Positions 35,594-47,956 of a stretch of 64,000 nucleotides of DNA are shown here, in pieces (positions within the stretch are counted from its first letter, which is position 1; every line of letters begins with the position of its first letter). The stretch comes from Cardiocondyla obscurior. Its lineage: Eukaryota; Arthropoda; Insecta; Hymenoptera; Formicidae. The stretch spans positions 2,480,001-2,544,000 of the forward strand of contig NC_091887.1 in the NCBI RefSeq assembly GCF_019399895.1, given 5' to 3'. The notes under the pieces are model-generated. The model had not been told where the DNA came from. It did no database searches and saw only the letters and a list, made by a program, of their open reading frames with translations. The translations under genes and the position numbers were made by a program.

Positions 35594-38500
35594 TCGGGTG
35601 GAATTTTCGCGTAGAATCGGACGCCATATCGCGTAGTAGTTGACACGGTCTAAAAGTTTCGCCGTAGTGACTCTGGAATTCCTCCATTTTTTTAACAAGT
35701 CTATGGGCGCCGTACGCGTCTACCCACCGGAATGGTCCACCCGTAAATGGAGGGAAGCCCAACCCGAATACAGCTCCCACATTACCTTCCAACTAAAATA
35801 TAAATATTAATAAATAAGAAATTTTACAAATAAAAATTTGATATAAAATATTATTATGAAGTTTTATTCTTTAAATTTATTGAGCATGCTAAATAAAATA
35901 TAAAGTGCATTTACTTACAGGATTAGCTAGAACATTTTCTTCCAAGCACAGCACTGCTTCATTAACAAACCGCGAAACCATTCTCAATTGACGATCTTCA
36001 TCGGACGTGCTACCCTTAGGTTCGATGCTGTATTTTTTCAGAATATCATATGCGCCTGGATTTACGTCTCTATTCTTCGAGCCGGTTTCATATACGAATA
36101 TACCTTTGCCAGACTTTCGTCCTGAAATTCATATGTCTAGTTGTAGTATTTCGTAGTTTATCGTAATTTATTATAATAGACAATTTGATTTTTTCTATTA
36201 TTATTAATTATTAATGTCAATTTTTCTCTAACAAATGCAAAATAATCGGCTCTATTTGTCGGAAGTATTTTTTTGTTATGATAAAAACCTTACCGAGAAA
36301 ACCAGCTTTAACCATGTCGCCTAGAATATTTACGTCTCCTCCCTTGAAGCGCTCGCCGTAAGCTTTTTGGAGGTCAACGCTAATGTGAGCACCTACATCG
36401 ATACCAACCTCGTCGGACAGAGTGGCTGGACCGACGGGAAAGCCGAACGATTTTGTTAATTTATCTAACTGTATTGGATCTACACCTTCCTGTTTAACAA
36501 ATTACATCGTAATTATATTTGCAACTTAAAATTAAAAAATAATATAAAGCTATAGAATAAGATTAATTGCTTTAACAATTATAATAATTAATTCTAAATA
36601 TTTAAAAGTTGAGCGTTTATTTTTTATAATTTCTGTAAAAAAAAAGTTATTATTTAGTTTACCTGCAATAGCCTAATTGCTTCTGACAACATGGTAGAAA
36701 GAATTCTTGAGGTATAAAATCCAGGACAATCACCGACTGTGATAACAGTCTTACCCTGTTTCAAACCAACATCTACAGCAGTCTTAATTGTTTCTTCGGA
36801 TGTTCCTTTGTGTGTTATAATTTCTAGCAGCTGCATTTTGTCGACAGGAGAAAAGTAATGCATACCGATCAACTGTAAACATATTATAAAATTTTTTTTA
36901 TCTATTTATATACTTATAATAAAGTTATTTTAATCAAAAAATAAAATATTTTTATAATCTTATAAATACTTTATATAAAATATTATTAAGTTCAAAAATA
37001 AACATGAATTAACATTGAAATTACTTTGTCAGGACGGCTGCTACCAGCAGCGATTTTTGTGATGGGAATAGCAGATGTATTGGTCGCGATAACACAGTGA
37101 TTTGGCACCACGGCTTCAATCTCCTTCAAGACCTTGTGCTTGATACCAATGTCCTCAAAGACGGCCTCAATCACTAAATCTGCATTCTTGAAGGAGTCGT
37201 AACTTAATGTTGAGTCGAGATGAGACAAATATTTATCCTTTTCGATACTGTAAAAATTTTTTTTTTTTTAATGTGCCTTCCGATGTATGGAATATTTTTT
37301 CTTATAAAAGAAATTCGAAAAAAAACTTAAATTCGAACCTGGAAATTCGTTTACGCTTCACAGCATTGTCCAGGCCTTTCTGAATCTGATTTATACCGCG
37401 ATACAGTCCGGTCTCATTAGTATCCTTCATAATGACATCAAATCCTTTGTCAATACTGACTTGGACGATGCCAGCCCCCATCAAGCCAGCGCCAATAACC
37501 GCAACTTTCCTATACACATTAAATTTCAATAAAATGTCAATAATTATTTCAATATTATTTTATTTAAATATTTACTGAAAGACGTACTTTACTGCACTTT
37601 TTGGCGCGCCAAAACGATTTTTCTTACAAGCTGTTTGTCCAAAAAATAAACTGGTGAGACCTTTACATTCTGGTGTAGCCGCCAGTTGACCAAAACCTTT
37701 GGCCTCGGCATCAAATCCAGCAACGGGACCTTTATCTAAACCGACCCTCACAACTTCCAGGATTTTCAGCGGAGCTGGATATAAACCATTCGTCATTTTC
37801 ATTACCTGGGCCTTTGCTTTTTTAAACACCTGATCCTTGACGAAGTTGATGGACAGAATTTGTTTCGTTATCTTATCTACGAGAGTTTTTGGACCGCGCT
37901 CAATTTTTAATTTCTTATTTGCGATATCTCGAGCAGCTTTCACCGCCGTTTCTTCCAAGTATCTTATTGTACTGAAAAATTGTAATTTAATTTTTAGATT
38001 AGATACATGATTTATAATTTTAGATTTATGTACAGCATTGTTTAAGCTTTTTTTTTAGAAAACATATTTATATAAAAAAGAGTGTGCTTTTTATTCTTAC
38101 TTTTCTTCAGGTGATCCAACTCCAGGTCCAAGGCGGTTCACTATGATATCTACTAGTCCAAGTTTCTTCGCTTTGTCAGGTTTAATATTTTTACCTGTGA
38201 GTACCATATCTAGAGCGGTGGGAAGAGGAATAAGTTGGGGTAGGCGTTGAGTACCACCACCACCAGGAAGAAGTCCGAGTAATACTTCTGGGGTTCCTAA
38301 TTTAGTGCTTTTGTTGTTAACGGCGAGTCTGTAATGACACGCTAATGCGACCTATACAATATAATAAATAATTCTGTTAAAAAAAATTTTTTTTTTTATT
38401 TTCCACGTTTTAATCAAACGGTTTTAAAAATATATTACCTCCAAGCCTCCACCGAGGCACGAACCGTGAATAGCAGCAACAATTGGCTTACTACTATTTG

Positions 38501-40311
38501 CTATTAGATCCAGAACTCTGTGGCCATCTTTTGCTAATCGATAACCAGCTTCTGCATCTGGAAGAGCTTGTAACATGGTAATGTCAGCACCAACTATAAA
38601 ATTATCTGGTTTTCCACTAATAAGAACTGCAGAGTTCACGAGAGGATTTGATTCAATTTCATTCAGCACTCCTTCTATCTCTCCCATTAATTCCTTGTTT
38701 AAGGTGTTAATCTGTGTCAACAACGAAAATAAAAATGTGTTAACATACTTTTGTTCTTTTTTGCAATGTCAAAATAAATTTAATATTAAATTTAGTCATG
38801 CGTACATAAAATTATAATATTATACATTACTTTGACATTTGGTGAATCTATCGTGATAACTGCTACATCGCCAACGGTTTTGCATTTGAAATGCTTTTTA
38901 TTTGCCTCAGTTACTAATGTCCTTATCGACAGTTGCATACCTAAAAATACAAGTTTTTTTAATGCACAAACAATTACTTAAACATAACAGTGATTGAACA
39001 TATAAAAATAGAGCAATGTTTTTCATAGAGATATATTACATAATCAAGTTACAGACACAAAATGAGTTGATTGTGATAAGGAATACAATTTTGTAAACAA
39101 AACACTTCTTGTTTTGCTGCAGACAACTAATCAAATTGATAAAGACATTTGTTACAGGAATTAAAAAAGTTTGATACAATTTTCCAGTCTTATAACTATA
39201 ATATTATGACATATTAAATTTATATTTTCGTCATTTAATTAATTTCTTTTCTTTTTTTCTTTTTAGTATAAAAAAAGTATTTTTTTACACCAAGTCACAC
39301 ATCTAATCTTTTCATTATCTACATTTATATCACAATATCTACATTTCATCGCTGTTTGCACTTAAAGTATATTTAGTTCATTCGCTGTATTCTCAGAAAA
39401 CTTCCATTAATTGAATGATTTAAGAGCTTCAATTTTAATAAATCATAATTGTATTAACAGTAAAACAAAATTAGCACCATATTAAGAAAAGATGACCATG
39501 ATTATAAATATATTAATATTCATTAATAAAATTAGGCCTACAATAGATACGATTGTTTTTCTTTCATTCAAGTGTCTCTCAAAAATTCGAGCTCGTTCAT
39601 TCTTAAGCAACAGCCTGCACGTCAACATAACTTTCGTGCTTTCGACTCCTGGTCCAAAGTACAAAAGTACAGCGTGATCACGTAACGCTCGGTCTGTCGT
39701 CGTGTCCTACCGCAATTATATAGCGAAGTAATTCTCAAAATAACGTGCAACTCTCAAGCTTTACCGGCGAGCGCGGGCCTCGGCTGAGCAAAGTTAGTTC
39801 TAATCGACCTTATCGTCTCACGATCGCGGGGGGAGCAAAGGTCGAACGCGCACCGGCGCCTCGCCCGATGTACCGGTTCTGGCATATGTATGTACCCACG
39901 TAACGCGTTAAAAAAAAAGTACGTGGTCGGTAGTCAAGGGCGCGGAACCTCGTTCCTAACTTAACGATGCTTCTTGACGGACGATTCGCGTCCCGCAGCC
40001 GGCACAAACCGCACGCCATTGCCGTCCCGAGGCCCTGAATCGTCCGCACGGATTCACTCTTATCAACCAGAGGTTGCCGTTGCTGCCGAGCATCTTCCCG
40101 ATCTCCATCGCGTCTCGCGCGGTTTTCCGATCCGAATGAGAGGAGCGCGCGGGCCGAGAGCTCTTCGCGAGGACGTGCCTCCGGGCGCGCGCTTCTTTTC
40201 TAACGACAAGTTTATAGAAGTGGACACGTAATCACCTGTGTATTTCGAAGCAAAGTTCGGGCAGGCGCGGGGGCAACGCGCGAGGGCGCCGAACAGTCTA
40301 CAGCTCGCCAT
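35589..40311 (-). CDS. HADHA: Mitochondrial trifunctional protein alpha subunit
   Basis: Eleven coding exons, in transcript order on the minus strand: 40311-40236, 38940-38831, 38711-38439, 38351-38101, 37971-37588, 37509-37339, 37247-37025, 36872-36663, 36489-36294, 36121-35919, 35792-35589. Phases close and give 766 aa, versus 763 in human. The Arg/Ala/Cys-rich start MASCRLFGALARCPRAC fits a mitochondrial presequence. The enoyl-CoA hydratase part has the oxyanion-hole GADI (103-106), GSCLGGGLE and catalytic Glu at about 153 and 175 (GTPEVLLGLLPGGGGTQRLP). The 3-hydroxyacyl-CoA dehydrogenase part begins VAVIGAGLMGAG (about 367-378) and has IEAVFED, NTSAIPITKIA and the catalytic-His block IGMHYFSPV. 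The protein acts with the beta thiolase subunit on long-chain acyl-CoA at the inner membrane. The fly orthologue is Mtpalpha. Confidence 0.95.
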
Positions 40312-41025
40312 GATCTCTTAATCGGTTCGGCACTCGCGGGAACACTCTCGAGGGTAACGAAGATCCACGAGGTTCTCGTGTGCGGCACCACGAGTCGCCA
40401 ACACCTTCACCGTCGTGTGTTGCAGCGTGTTGTCACCCCGTCCCACCACGTTCCACCACTCCACTGGTCAAACTGCATCAGTTGCGTGAGCTCCGCGGGC
40501 GGGTGAAGGCAGCGGGGAAAGAGCACGGGTAGGGGAAACGTTCGAGATATCAATGAGCGAGAGATCGCGATTTCGAATCCGCATTTCAAGAATTATTTAA
40601 TTGTTAATTAATTAATCGCCGCGCGTGGGATAATAAAATTAGATCGTTCTTGTTAAATAATTATGTGTTTCTTTTATAAATATTTTTTAAATAGTAAACC
40701 GTTCTCTATATGCACGAAGTCGACGCTGTTTTTATCTTTATATTTTTCCAAGTAGGAAAAAAGGTGTTTTTGATAATTTATTTGTGACGGGGATTCTTTG
40801 TATTTGTCACGAAAAAATTAAATTGATTGTAATTAATGAAAAGATAAAAAAAGAAAAATGATCGAAAGGCCTAATATCGATATTTTGGAACCTTATTTGC
40901 GCGCACAATGTTGAAACGCGTGGGGTGTCGATTTCTGGACTTTGAACCGGACTTATTAATTTGCCGACGTCATTCACGTAGCCTGTATATCAATGCAAAC
41001 AGCGAGTAAACGTAGAATGTACTGT

Positions 41026-41054
41026 AAAAATAGAATACACTGTATTCTATTTTT
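41026..41054. repeat. Perfect 14-bp inverted repeat with 1-nt centre
   Basis: AAAAATAGAATACA, one C, then the exact reverse complement TGTATTCTATTTTT. It could extrude a cruciform or form an RNA hairpin on either strand. It lies beyond the likely 3' end of the repeated-exon RNA. Confidence 0.7.
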
Positions 41055-41702
41055 CGCAAATAAATGTCAATAATATATATAATTTATAAGACTGATATTT
41101 TTTGTTAAATTAATTGTTGCAGTTCAACCATTTAAAAAATTCTCATTGCGCTATTCAAATACCAAAAATGAAATTCAATTGTTTTGTAATACAAACCTAT
41201 TGCCTTCGTCGTTTATTGTAAAATCTAGATCTCATCTATCAGTGAACTTAATTGTATTATCAATGAAACATTAAATCGTTGCTCTTCAGTTCAACTGATT
41301 TGACTGTGTTGCATATCGTTTCCTATTATGTAAGAGCTATGAATATCATTAAGGTCAGCTTTAAGCTTTCCGAAGATCTTTAGATAACTGGGGTCTAGAA
41401 CTACAAAACAATTAAGATATATGCAAGACATTAAATTATTAATTGATTCTTTCGTTTAACTCACTCGGTACTGCAAGAATAATACATAAATTAAATTAAT
41501 TGAGACGCAATTACAAACTACGAAAAAGAAAGAGCTTGTGACTTATCAATCTGAACTGCAGCGGAGTTGAAGAACTGCCGGTGACTGTAACATAAAATAA
41601 AAAATATTAATGTAGACATGACGATATATCAGTTAATAAATTTAATAAAAAAAAAGGTAAAGGTTTTTTCTAAAGATTTTATATAAAAAAATTTATATTT
41701 AC

Positions 41703-42535
41703 CTATAAGTTGCTCCGCCGATGCAGGATGCCCCCCGGGCCTGCTCCTCCTCTCAGATGGGACGTGACGAGCCATCCTTCCGCGCACAGGAAACTCACGA
41801 ACGCGCCCGTGATTTTACATTCGCGATAATTATTGATGACTTGCGCGCGATATTTTTCGGCACTGCTGTAAAGAGAAAATCCTGAAAACAAGTTACTGAC
41901 TTACCCAATCTGCATACAGCGGAGTTGTGGAATTCTGCCGGTGGCTGTAACATAAAGAGGAAAAAATTAATGTAGACGTGCCAGAAAATTAATAAGATAA
42001 ATAAAAAAAAAAGGTAGAAATTTTTTTTTTAATAAAGATTTAATTTTAAAAATTTATGCTTACCTATAAGTTGCTCCGCCGATGCATGATGCCTCCTGGT
42101 GGGCCTGCTCATCCTCTCAGATGGGACGTGACGAGCCATCCTTCCGCGGCACTGGAAACTCGCGTACGCACTTCCGTAAAAAAAATATACGTAAGAAAAC
42201 GTCCGCACACTTTTCGGCACTCCCGGAACGCCCGACGAACCGGCTGCGGTTCGTATATTTATTAATATCGGCGAACGGCACTTTTTTTTTTCACTGCACT
42301 ACAGCGGAGGTCCTCTTGATCTGTAACAGAAAATATAAAAAATTATGTTGCAGATATTAAATTAATTAAATAAAAAAAATTTAAAAACGTTTTCAAAAAT
42401 CTGAAGACTTAATTCGGAACAAAAATTGATAATTACCCTGGGGTTGCTCCGCTGGTGCAGGATACCCTTCCTGGGCCTCCTCCTCCTCTCAGATGGGATG
42501 ACTCGAGTCGTCCTTTCGCGCACTGGATACTCGCG
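41703..42535. repeat. Three exon-plus-intron duplications of about 360-375 bp
   Basis: Cores begin at about 41703, 42064 and 42437. Copies share GTTGCTCCGC, GATGCAGGATGCC-like, CCTCTCAGATGGGA and the following TCGTC/CCATCC stretch. Flanking intron segments (TTAATGTAGAC, poly-A, then T/A-rich sequence before the core) are also duplicated, showing that the whole genomic unit was copied. Confidence 0.8.
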
Positions 42536-42901
42536 GGATTGTCTATCTTTTGAGCCTCCGGTTGACTCTCGTCGGCGGAACAAACGACACCGAAAACGTC
42601 CTCTAAGCGGCGAATGAGACGAGTCGCGATATTAAATGTTCCCCGCGCACTGAACACTCGCGGGATAGTCTACCTTTTGAGTCTCCGGTCGACTCTCGTC
42701 GGCGAAACGAACGACACCAAAAACGTCCTCTAAGCGGGGAATGAGACGATTCGCGATATTAAATGTTCCCCGCGCACTGAACACTCGCGGGATAGTCTAC
42801 CTTTTGAGCCTCCGGTCGACTCTCGTCGGCGGAACGAACAACACCGAAAACGTACTGTAAGCGGCGAATGAGACGAGTCGCGATATTAAATGTTCCCCGC
42901 G
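42517..42901. repeat. Tandem repeat, three units of about 127 bp
   Basis: The shared anchor CACTG(G/A)A starts at 42521, 42648, 42776 and again at 42902, giving periods of 127, 128 and 126 bp. Each unit contains GCGGGAT(A/T)GTCTA, a TCTCGTCGGCG block, an AAAACGT(C/A)CT block and GATATTAAATGTTCCCC. Units are about 90-95% alike by eye. Confidence 0.88.
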
Positions 42902-43247
42902 CACTGTACACTAGCGGGATAGTCCACGACACTCCCGACCGTCTCAAATCCTTGAATTCGACACGAGAAACGGGCTACGACGCACGGATGCCTCGGCATT
43001 TTCGTGTCGAACTCGACCGCGTGCTCGCCGTGACCTCGAGTAGTACGCAGTTGTTGTCGAGTTATTCTCTCGCGCACTGGACATTCGTGAGATAGTCCAC
43101 GACACTCCCGACCGTCTAAAATCCTTAAATTCGACGCGAGAAACGGGCTACGACGCACGGATGCCTCGACATTTTCGTTTCGAACTCGAACCGCGTGCTC
43201 GCCGAGACCTCTAGTAGTACGCAGCAGCACGAGTCACTAGTTAGTTA
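42902..43247. repeat. Tandem repeat, two units of about 173 bp
   Basis: The anchor CACTG lies at 42902 and 43075. Both units carry CGGGATAGTCCACGAC-like sequence, CACTCCCGACCGTCT, GAAACGGGCTACGACGCACG and AGTAGTACGCAG. The first 25-30 bp match the start of the 127-bp unit, so the two repeat families share an origin. Confidence 0.88.
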
Positions 43248-43282
43248 CCAACTCACAATCAGGCGATCGATGGAGCGCTGTG

Positions 43283-43331
43283 ATTGGTCGGCGCGCTAGG
43301 GTTTTCTCTCACCCCAGACGAGAGAACCAAT
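43283..43331. promoter_or_regulatory. Inverted CCAAT pair, probable bidirectional promoter
   Basis: ATTGG at 43283-43287 and CCAAT at 43327-43331 face each other 39 bp apart, between the 5' end of the repeated-exon RNA (minus) and Rubicon (plus). CCAAT boxes of this kind bind NF-Y. Assignment to both genes is inference. Confidence 0.45.
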
Positions 43332-43799
43332 CAGCGTCGATTTTAAACGGCAACTATAAAATCACGATTTAGGCATAATACCAATTTTTTACAGACATAA
43401 TTTTTTACTGATAAGATAATTTGTTGCTAAAAATTATTAAATATCAGTTTTTTTTTAATGAAAAAATCAATAGTAAATAATGCGCTTTGTAATGATGTAA
43501 TACCAATAAATTTTAAATACCAAAATTCTAAAAGTTTATTTTATCTCTTGCAAAAATTCTCTCTCATTTTTCGACTTCAAAATAATAGTGTTCTCGCTAT
43601 TGCAACAAACCCAATGCGCCGTCTCGCATAGAGACAACACAAATAAGTGATTTATCCTTGTTTAATATTTTATCTAAATTATCGGCGTTGATAAATCACG
43701 ATTATCGACAAAACTGTAGCCGAGACGCCCGAGATCGTGATTCGGCGGCTCCGTTTCGTTAAAAACGAGGTTATAAATCGTGGAAGTCTCCCCCCTTTC

Positions 43800-44306
43800 T
43801 ATCGCAGCTCCAGTTTCACTGATCCGACGACTGTAGTGCGTGCGGTAACTTGGCAGTAACCTATAATTGCAATTTAAACAGCGATTCCGATTCGGGATAG
43901 CTGAAACAAATAGCTATCATTAATGCATTCATGATCCAGCGCAGCGGGAGCTGCCCGCCCATCGTCTCCTTATCCCGCGGGCGGTGGCGACGCGAAAACA
44001 CGTAATCCACTTTAGTATTAGATCATTTGACGCGTGCGAGCTGACACGGTGAGTAAACAGTGATGATATCATCTTTCGCCTTGGGCGCGATTGAACGCTC
44101 GCCTGTTGTAGTTTTAATAATTTCATTCAATCCTCCACTTTAATTTATAACCACTTGCTCGATTAAAACCTGTTACTCTTGCACAAAAAATGCAGGCTTT
44201 TCTCGCCCTTTGATCATTGTAATCGAGTGCGATTGAGTAAATACAGATTTTGAGGGAGATTATATATGATAGCGAGGAGTATTAATAGCTTTTGTTTTTA
44301 ACAGGC
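43800..44306 (+). other. Probable 5' UTR exon and first intron of Rubicon
   Basis: A strong donor (ACACG then GTGAGT) follows 44048, and the acceptor TTTTTAACAG precedes 44305, two bases before the Rubicon ATG. The 256-bp intron 44049-44304 therefore probably splits the 5' UTR. The transcription start is not fixed. Confidence 0.5.
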
Positions 44307-47300
44307 ATGTCTGAAAATACTCGAGAGAAGGAGCGGTGGCAGCTCCTTCATAGTCTTAGATCTACCGTGGAGGGCCTGCTGATTGATGGGCTGTCCAATG
44401 TATGGGATGTTTACGGTGGCCTAAATCGACTGCACAATATTATGGAGCAGATATTTAAGCACGGCTGTCGTATATTTGATCCTAATGTTAGTTTCTTATT
44501 TTTAAAACTGTTTGCTTTATTAAAAATCTTGTCATGTAATTTTTGTAACTGTGACAATGATAATAATATAATTACTTGAAAATTTACTGCGAGATTCACG
44601 TTTTAAATAAGTACTTTTTTTTTTTAGGGTGAACCAGATTGCTGGATATTTATTCAAGGACTGAACTGGCTTCAACCATCTTTGGCGACGTCGCCGATAT
44701 TATTGGAAAGTGATGATTACCTATGCAATTTGCCGACTAGAATAACATCTAAAAAAGACATGTTGTGGCTGTACAAAAGGTAAATTCTTTGTTCTTTACT
44801 ACATTTGTAATATGTATAGTTATATATCAATGCAATATGCCTTTGGATGTATTGATATCTTAAGCTTTCTTATCACAACCGGGGAAACATTGAGAGCTCT
44901 ACTTTACAGTTTAGAGGGCCACTCCCTGTCACATAAATTATCATGGCTTTTGTCAGATAAGGAGCACTTGCTTTCTTGTCTGGAGTCATGGGCCTTCCTT
45001 TGTCAAGAAAACCTAGCAGAAGCGACACTTTTATATTTACGGGCAGTTGAAAGAAATCATCCTGTACTGCTCGCAGAAATCGATCCCTGCTTGGTAACTT
45101 TTAGAATTTAAAGTCATTGCTTAATTGAAATATATTATATATGGTAGGTTTATATAATTATTTCTTAATTTATATTTTGTAGTTTTTGCCGACATGGATA
45201 TCTCCTAAAACGAGCCCTAGACGACATCGTCGTTCATCCTCCTACCCGGTAAATTTGTCTGGTGTTAATTGTATTTTGCCACGTGACAAGAAGAGCATGT
45301 ATGTTCTTAGACGTCAATTAAACCTTCTGAAGCAACCTTCGACGCAATCTGTATTAAATGACACGGACAGCACTGAGAATCAAATATCAAAAACCATACA
45401 AGATGTCACTGACAATGAGCCACAAAAAGATTGCAAGATCGACAACGTGTCCTTAAAAACATGGAACAGTTTACCCGCTTTGGCTAAGAGTAGCGGAGAA
45501 AGTTCAGCTTCAATTTCGCCGACAATTCAAGAAAACACCAATAGCAACAATAACAATAAATCTCGCACCGTTGAATTGGCGGAGATTATTAATATTAATT
45601 ATTCAGATTCGAAACAGCCCGTTGATTTAAACACAGATGCAGCAAAGCCGAAAACACCTGCCAGAAAGACGAGAAGTCGAACGAAAGTTAGACATAGCCG
45701 GAATAAGAAAGCATCTGAAAATTTGGAAGCTTCCTCGGACGTTCACGAAAAAACTAAGAACACGATTGAGGAGACGCAGCCGATTGCATTCGCAGAATCA
45801 ACGGAAGCCAAATTGCAAGATCAATGGACAACGCGAAAAAAGACGTCTTTTTTAATAGGCTCGGCGCCTGATTTTACGGGCTCTTGGAGTATGGAAGTGG
45901 AGGGTCAGAAAGACATTCGTACTCCGCGGAAAAGTTTCATGGAAGACGGCGGCAGTAGTGTGCAGCCGATGGCGACTGGTTATTTCCCACGTCCGGCCGA
46001 GGGCCAGAGTTTAACTAGCTTTTTGTCGTCGGCACGATTTTCGCGCGCTCACGATGCCGAGCTGGATCGCGAAAACGCACATTTCAGCGTCTGCGAGGCG
46101 ATGATTGCTGCCATCGAGCAGGTCAAGTGCAATCGGTTGCAGCAGCATTTGTTGGACGATGTGGTCGACGACGAAAGCGACGAGGAGATCAACCGGTTAA
46201 AGCAACGAATCCGCCTGCGACGCCGGCAACGTCAAGAAGAAAAGTGCCGAGGTAGAGGCTGGAGTCGCAGCGACTTGTTGAGCGATGGCAGGACCGACAC
46301 GACTACAACCACCGATCAGAGCGTCAGCCCGTTATCCACGTCCTCGGGTACCTCCTCGGGCAACGTGTCCACGGAAGATTCCGAACTGGATGACGAGCGG
46401 CGGTTGAGAAACGGCGGTGTGTCTACGTCGATTGCGTCATCGTTCTCGGATGTAGAATCACGCGCGAGCAGATTTGCCACAGACTCCAATGTAAGCGAAA
46501 GTAGTGTGTCTGCTGAAGGGGTAGCTCTATCCCTTATCAGTCGTTTCAGTGAGAAACAGCTACCAAGAGCGAGCGAGCTACAGTGGTTAGTCTCAGAGAA
46601 AGATGCGCCACAATGCTTATTACCAATGCCGAAGAGTTGGCCCGTTAGTCCTGACGAAGTCGAGGTTGAAGACGCGCGGACTATTCCGTTGAGAGGGACA
46701 GTCGAATGGGCCCCGCCGCGCCCGCAGATTATTTTCACACCTCATCCACCACCTATGTAAGTACAAAGAAAAAATTAATTTTTATGCTATAATTAATTCT
46801 ATAATAATAAATTTTTTTAATATCTTTATATGTAGAATTTTGTAACATATAATTAAGATTATATTAAATTTTATTGCGTATAAAGGCATTCCTTTATTTT
46901 CTTTTATTTTATTATAAACATTTTTAATTTATTATAAACTTTTTGTGGTAATTTTACTTAGCTAGTTAATTTTTTTTTTTAGAAGAAAGACGCTGATAGC
47001 GAAGCAGAATTATAGATGTGCAGGTTGTGGGATGAAAGTCGCTGTGAAATATGCCAACCGATTTCGGTATTGCGAATATTTGGGTCGATACTTTTGCACG
47101 GGATGTCATACAAACCAGGTGGCATTTATACCGGGAAAAATTTTATCAAAGTGGGACTTTAATCGGTAGGATACTTAATTTTTTTAAGAGCTGTTCGTCG
47201 AAAATGAACGAAGTATTTCGATGTTTCTTTAATGTTTTTGATGTTTTGTAGATATCCTGTATCAAATTTTTCATATCGATTATTGGATCAAATGATGACA

Positions 47301-47956
47301 GATCCACTATTTCAAGTGAACGATTTGAATCCGCTACTCTACCGACGAATAAAGCAATTAGACAAAACGAGACTCCTGCGCACAAAGTTACTTTACTTAA
47401 AAGATTTTTTATTCTTATGTCGATTTGCAACCAGGTAAATTTTAATCTGTTTTTATAATATTATGTTGTAAAGATATGGTAGTTTGATGTCGTTAATTTT
47501 TACATTATAGTATTCAAGATGTATTAAAAAAAGATCCAATTTACATCATAAACGATCCACATGTGTATTCAATTCAAGACTTCATAAACGTCAAACTTGG
47601 TGTACTACTTGTTAAATTGCAAGAACTCATTGAAATTTGTTATGCGCACATCGCAGATTGTGAGGTATTATATATATTATAATTAAAAAATAAGATATTT
47701 ATTAATTTTTAATTTAACTTAAAACCATTTCATGTATTTATGTATTCTTTTTCAGCTGTGCCAAGGTAGGGGATTTGTTTGCGAGTTATGTTGCTCTAAG
47801 GACGTGATATTCTCGTGGGATCTCTCAAAAGTGATACAGTGTGAAAAATGCGGCGCGTGCTTTCATATCGACTGCAAACAAAACTCTGACAAGCTTGAGT
47901 GTCGTCGATGTAAGAGATTACATGCTAGACGAATTTCAAGGGACGAGAAACCCTGA
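44307..47956 (+). CDS. rubcn: Rubicon (RUN domain and Rubicon-homology domain)
   Basis: Coding exons: 44307-44486, 44628-44779, 44910-45093, 45183-46756, 46983-47165, 47252-47434, 47511-47664, 47756-47956. Phases close and give 936 aa. Residues 1-172 form the RUN domain (LLHSLRSTVEGLLIDGLSN...WLYKSLEGHSLSHKLSWLL). The single large exon encodes a Ser-rich middle with a conserved ELDRENAHFSVCEAMIAAIE block. From about 705 the cysteine-rich Rubicon-homology domain starts (YRCAGCGMKV, RYCEYLGRYFCTGCH, KWDFNRYPVSNF) and ends with zinc-binding CELCCSKDVIF and CEKCGACFHIDC...CRRC. Rubicon binds the PI3KC3 complex and Rab7 on late endosomes and restrains autophagosome maturation. The RUN domain argues for Rubicon over its relative Pacer. 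The small exon-3 acceptor is set by the RUN-domain join. Confidence 0.93.

Larger units (their letters stand above)
41212..43250 (-). ncRNA. Predicted spliced RNA with tandemly duplicated exons, probably non-coding
   Basis: Model on the minus strand: exons about 43250-42437, 42320-42064, 41944-41703, and 41584 down to a signal near 41212 (AATAAA on minus). The three introns are 116, 119 and 118 bp, each GT-AG with good donors (GTAATT, GTAAGC, GTAAAT after the repeated exon end) and near-identical acceptors of the form TGTTACAG. Exons 2 and 3 and the 3' part of exon 1 share a core of about 100 bp (GGATGGCTCGTCACGTCCCA and flanks). Reading frames of the copies are not conserved: the same core is read in different frames and one copy has an in-frame stop. 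That argues against a protein. Divergent from Rubicon. The 5' end is estimated; no homologue is known to me. Confidence 0.42.

Noticed and set aside
41882..41904. Possible extra intron inside the repeated-exon RNA (GTAAGT...TTTTCAG)
   Set aside because: At 23 bp it is too short to be spliced, so it was kept as exon.
41703..43230. Tandem repeats considered as a CRISPR array or protein-repeat gene
   Set aside because: The units are 127-375 bp with no short direct repeats and unique spacers, and the reading frames are not kept between copies.
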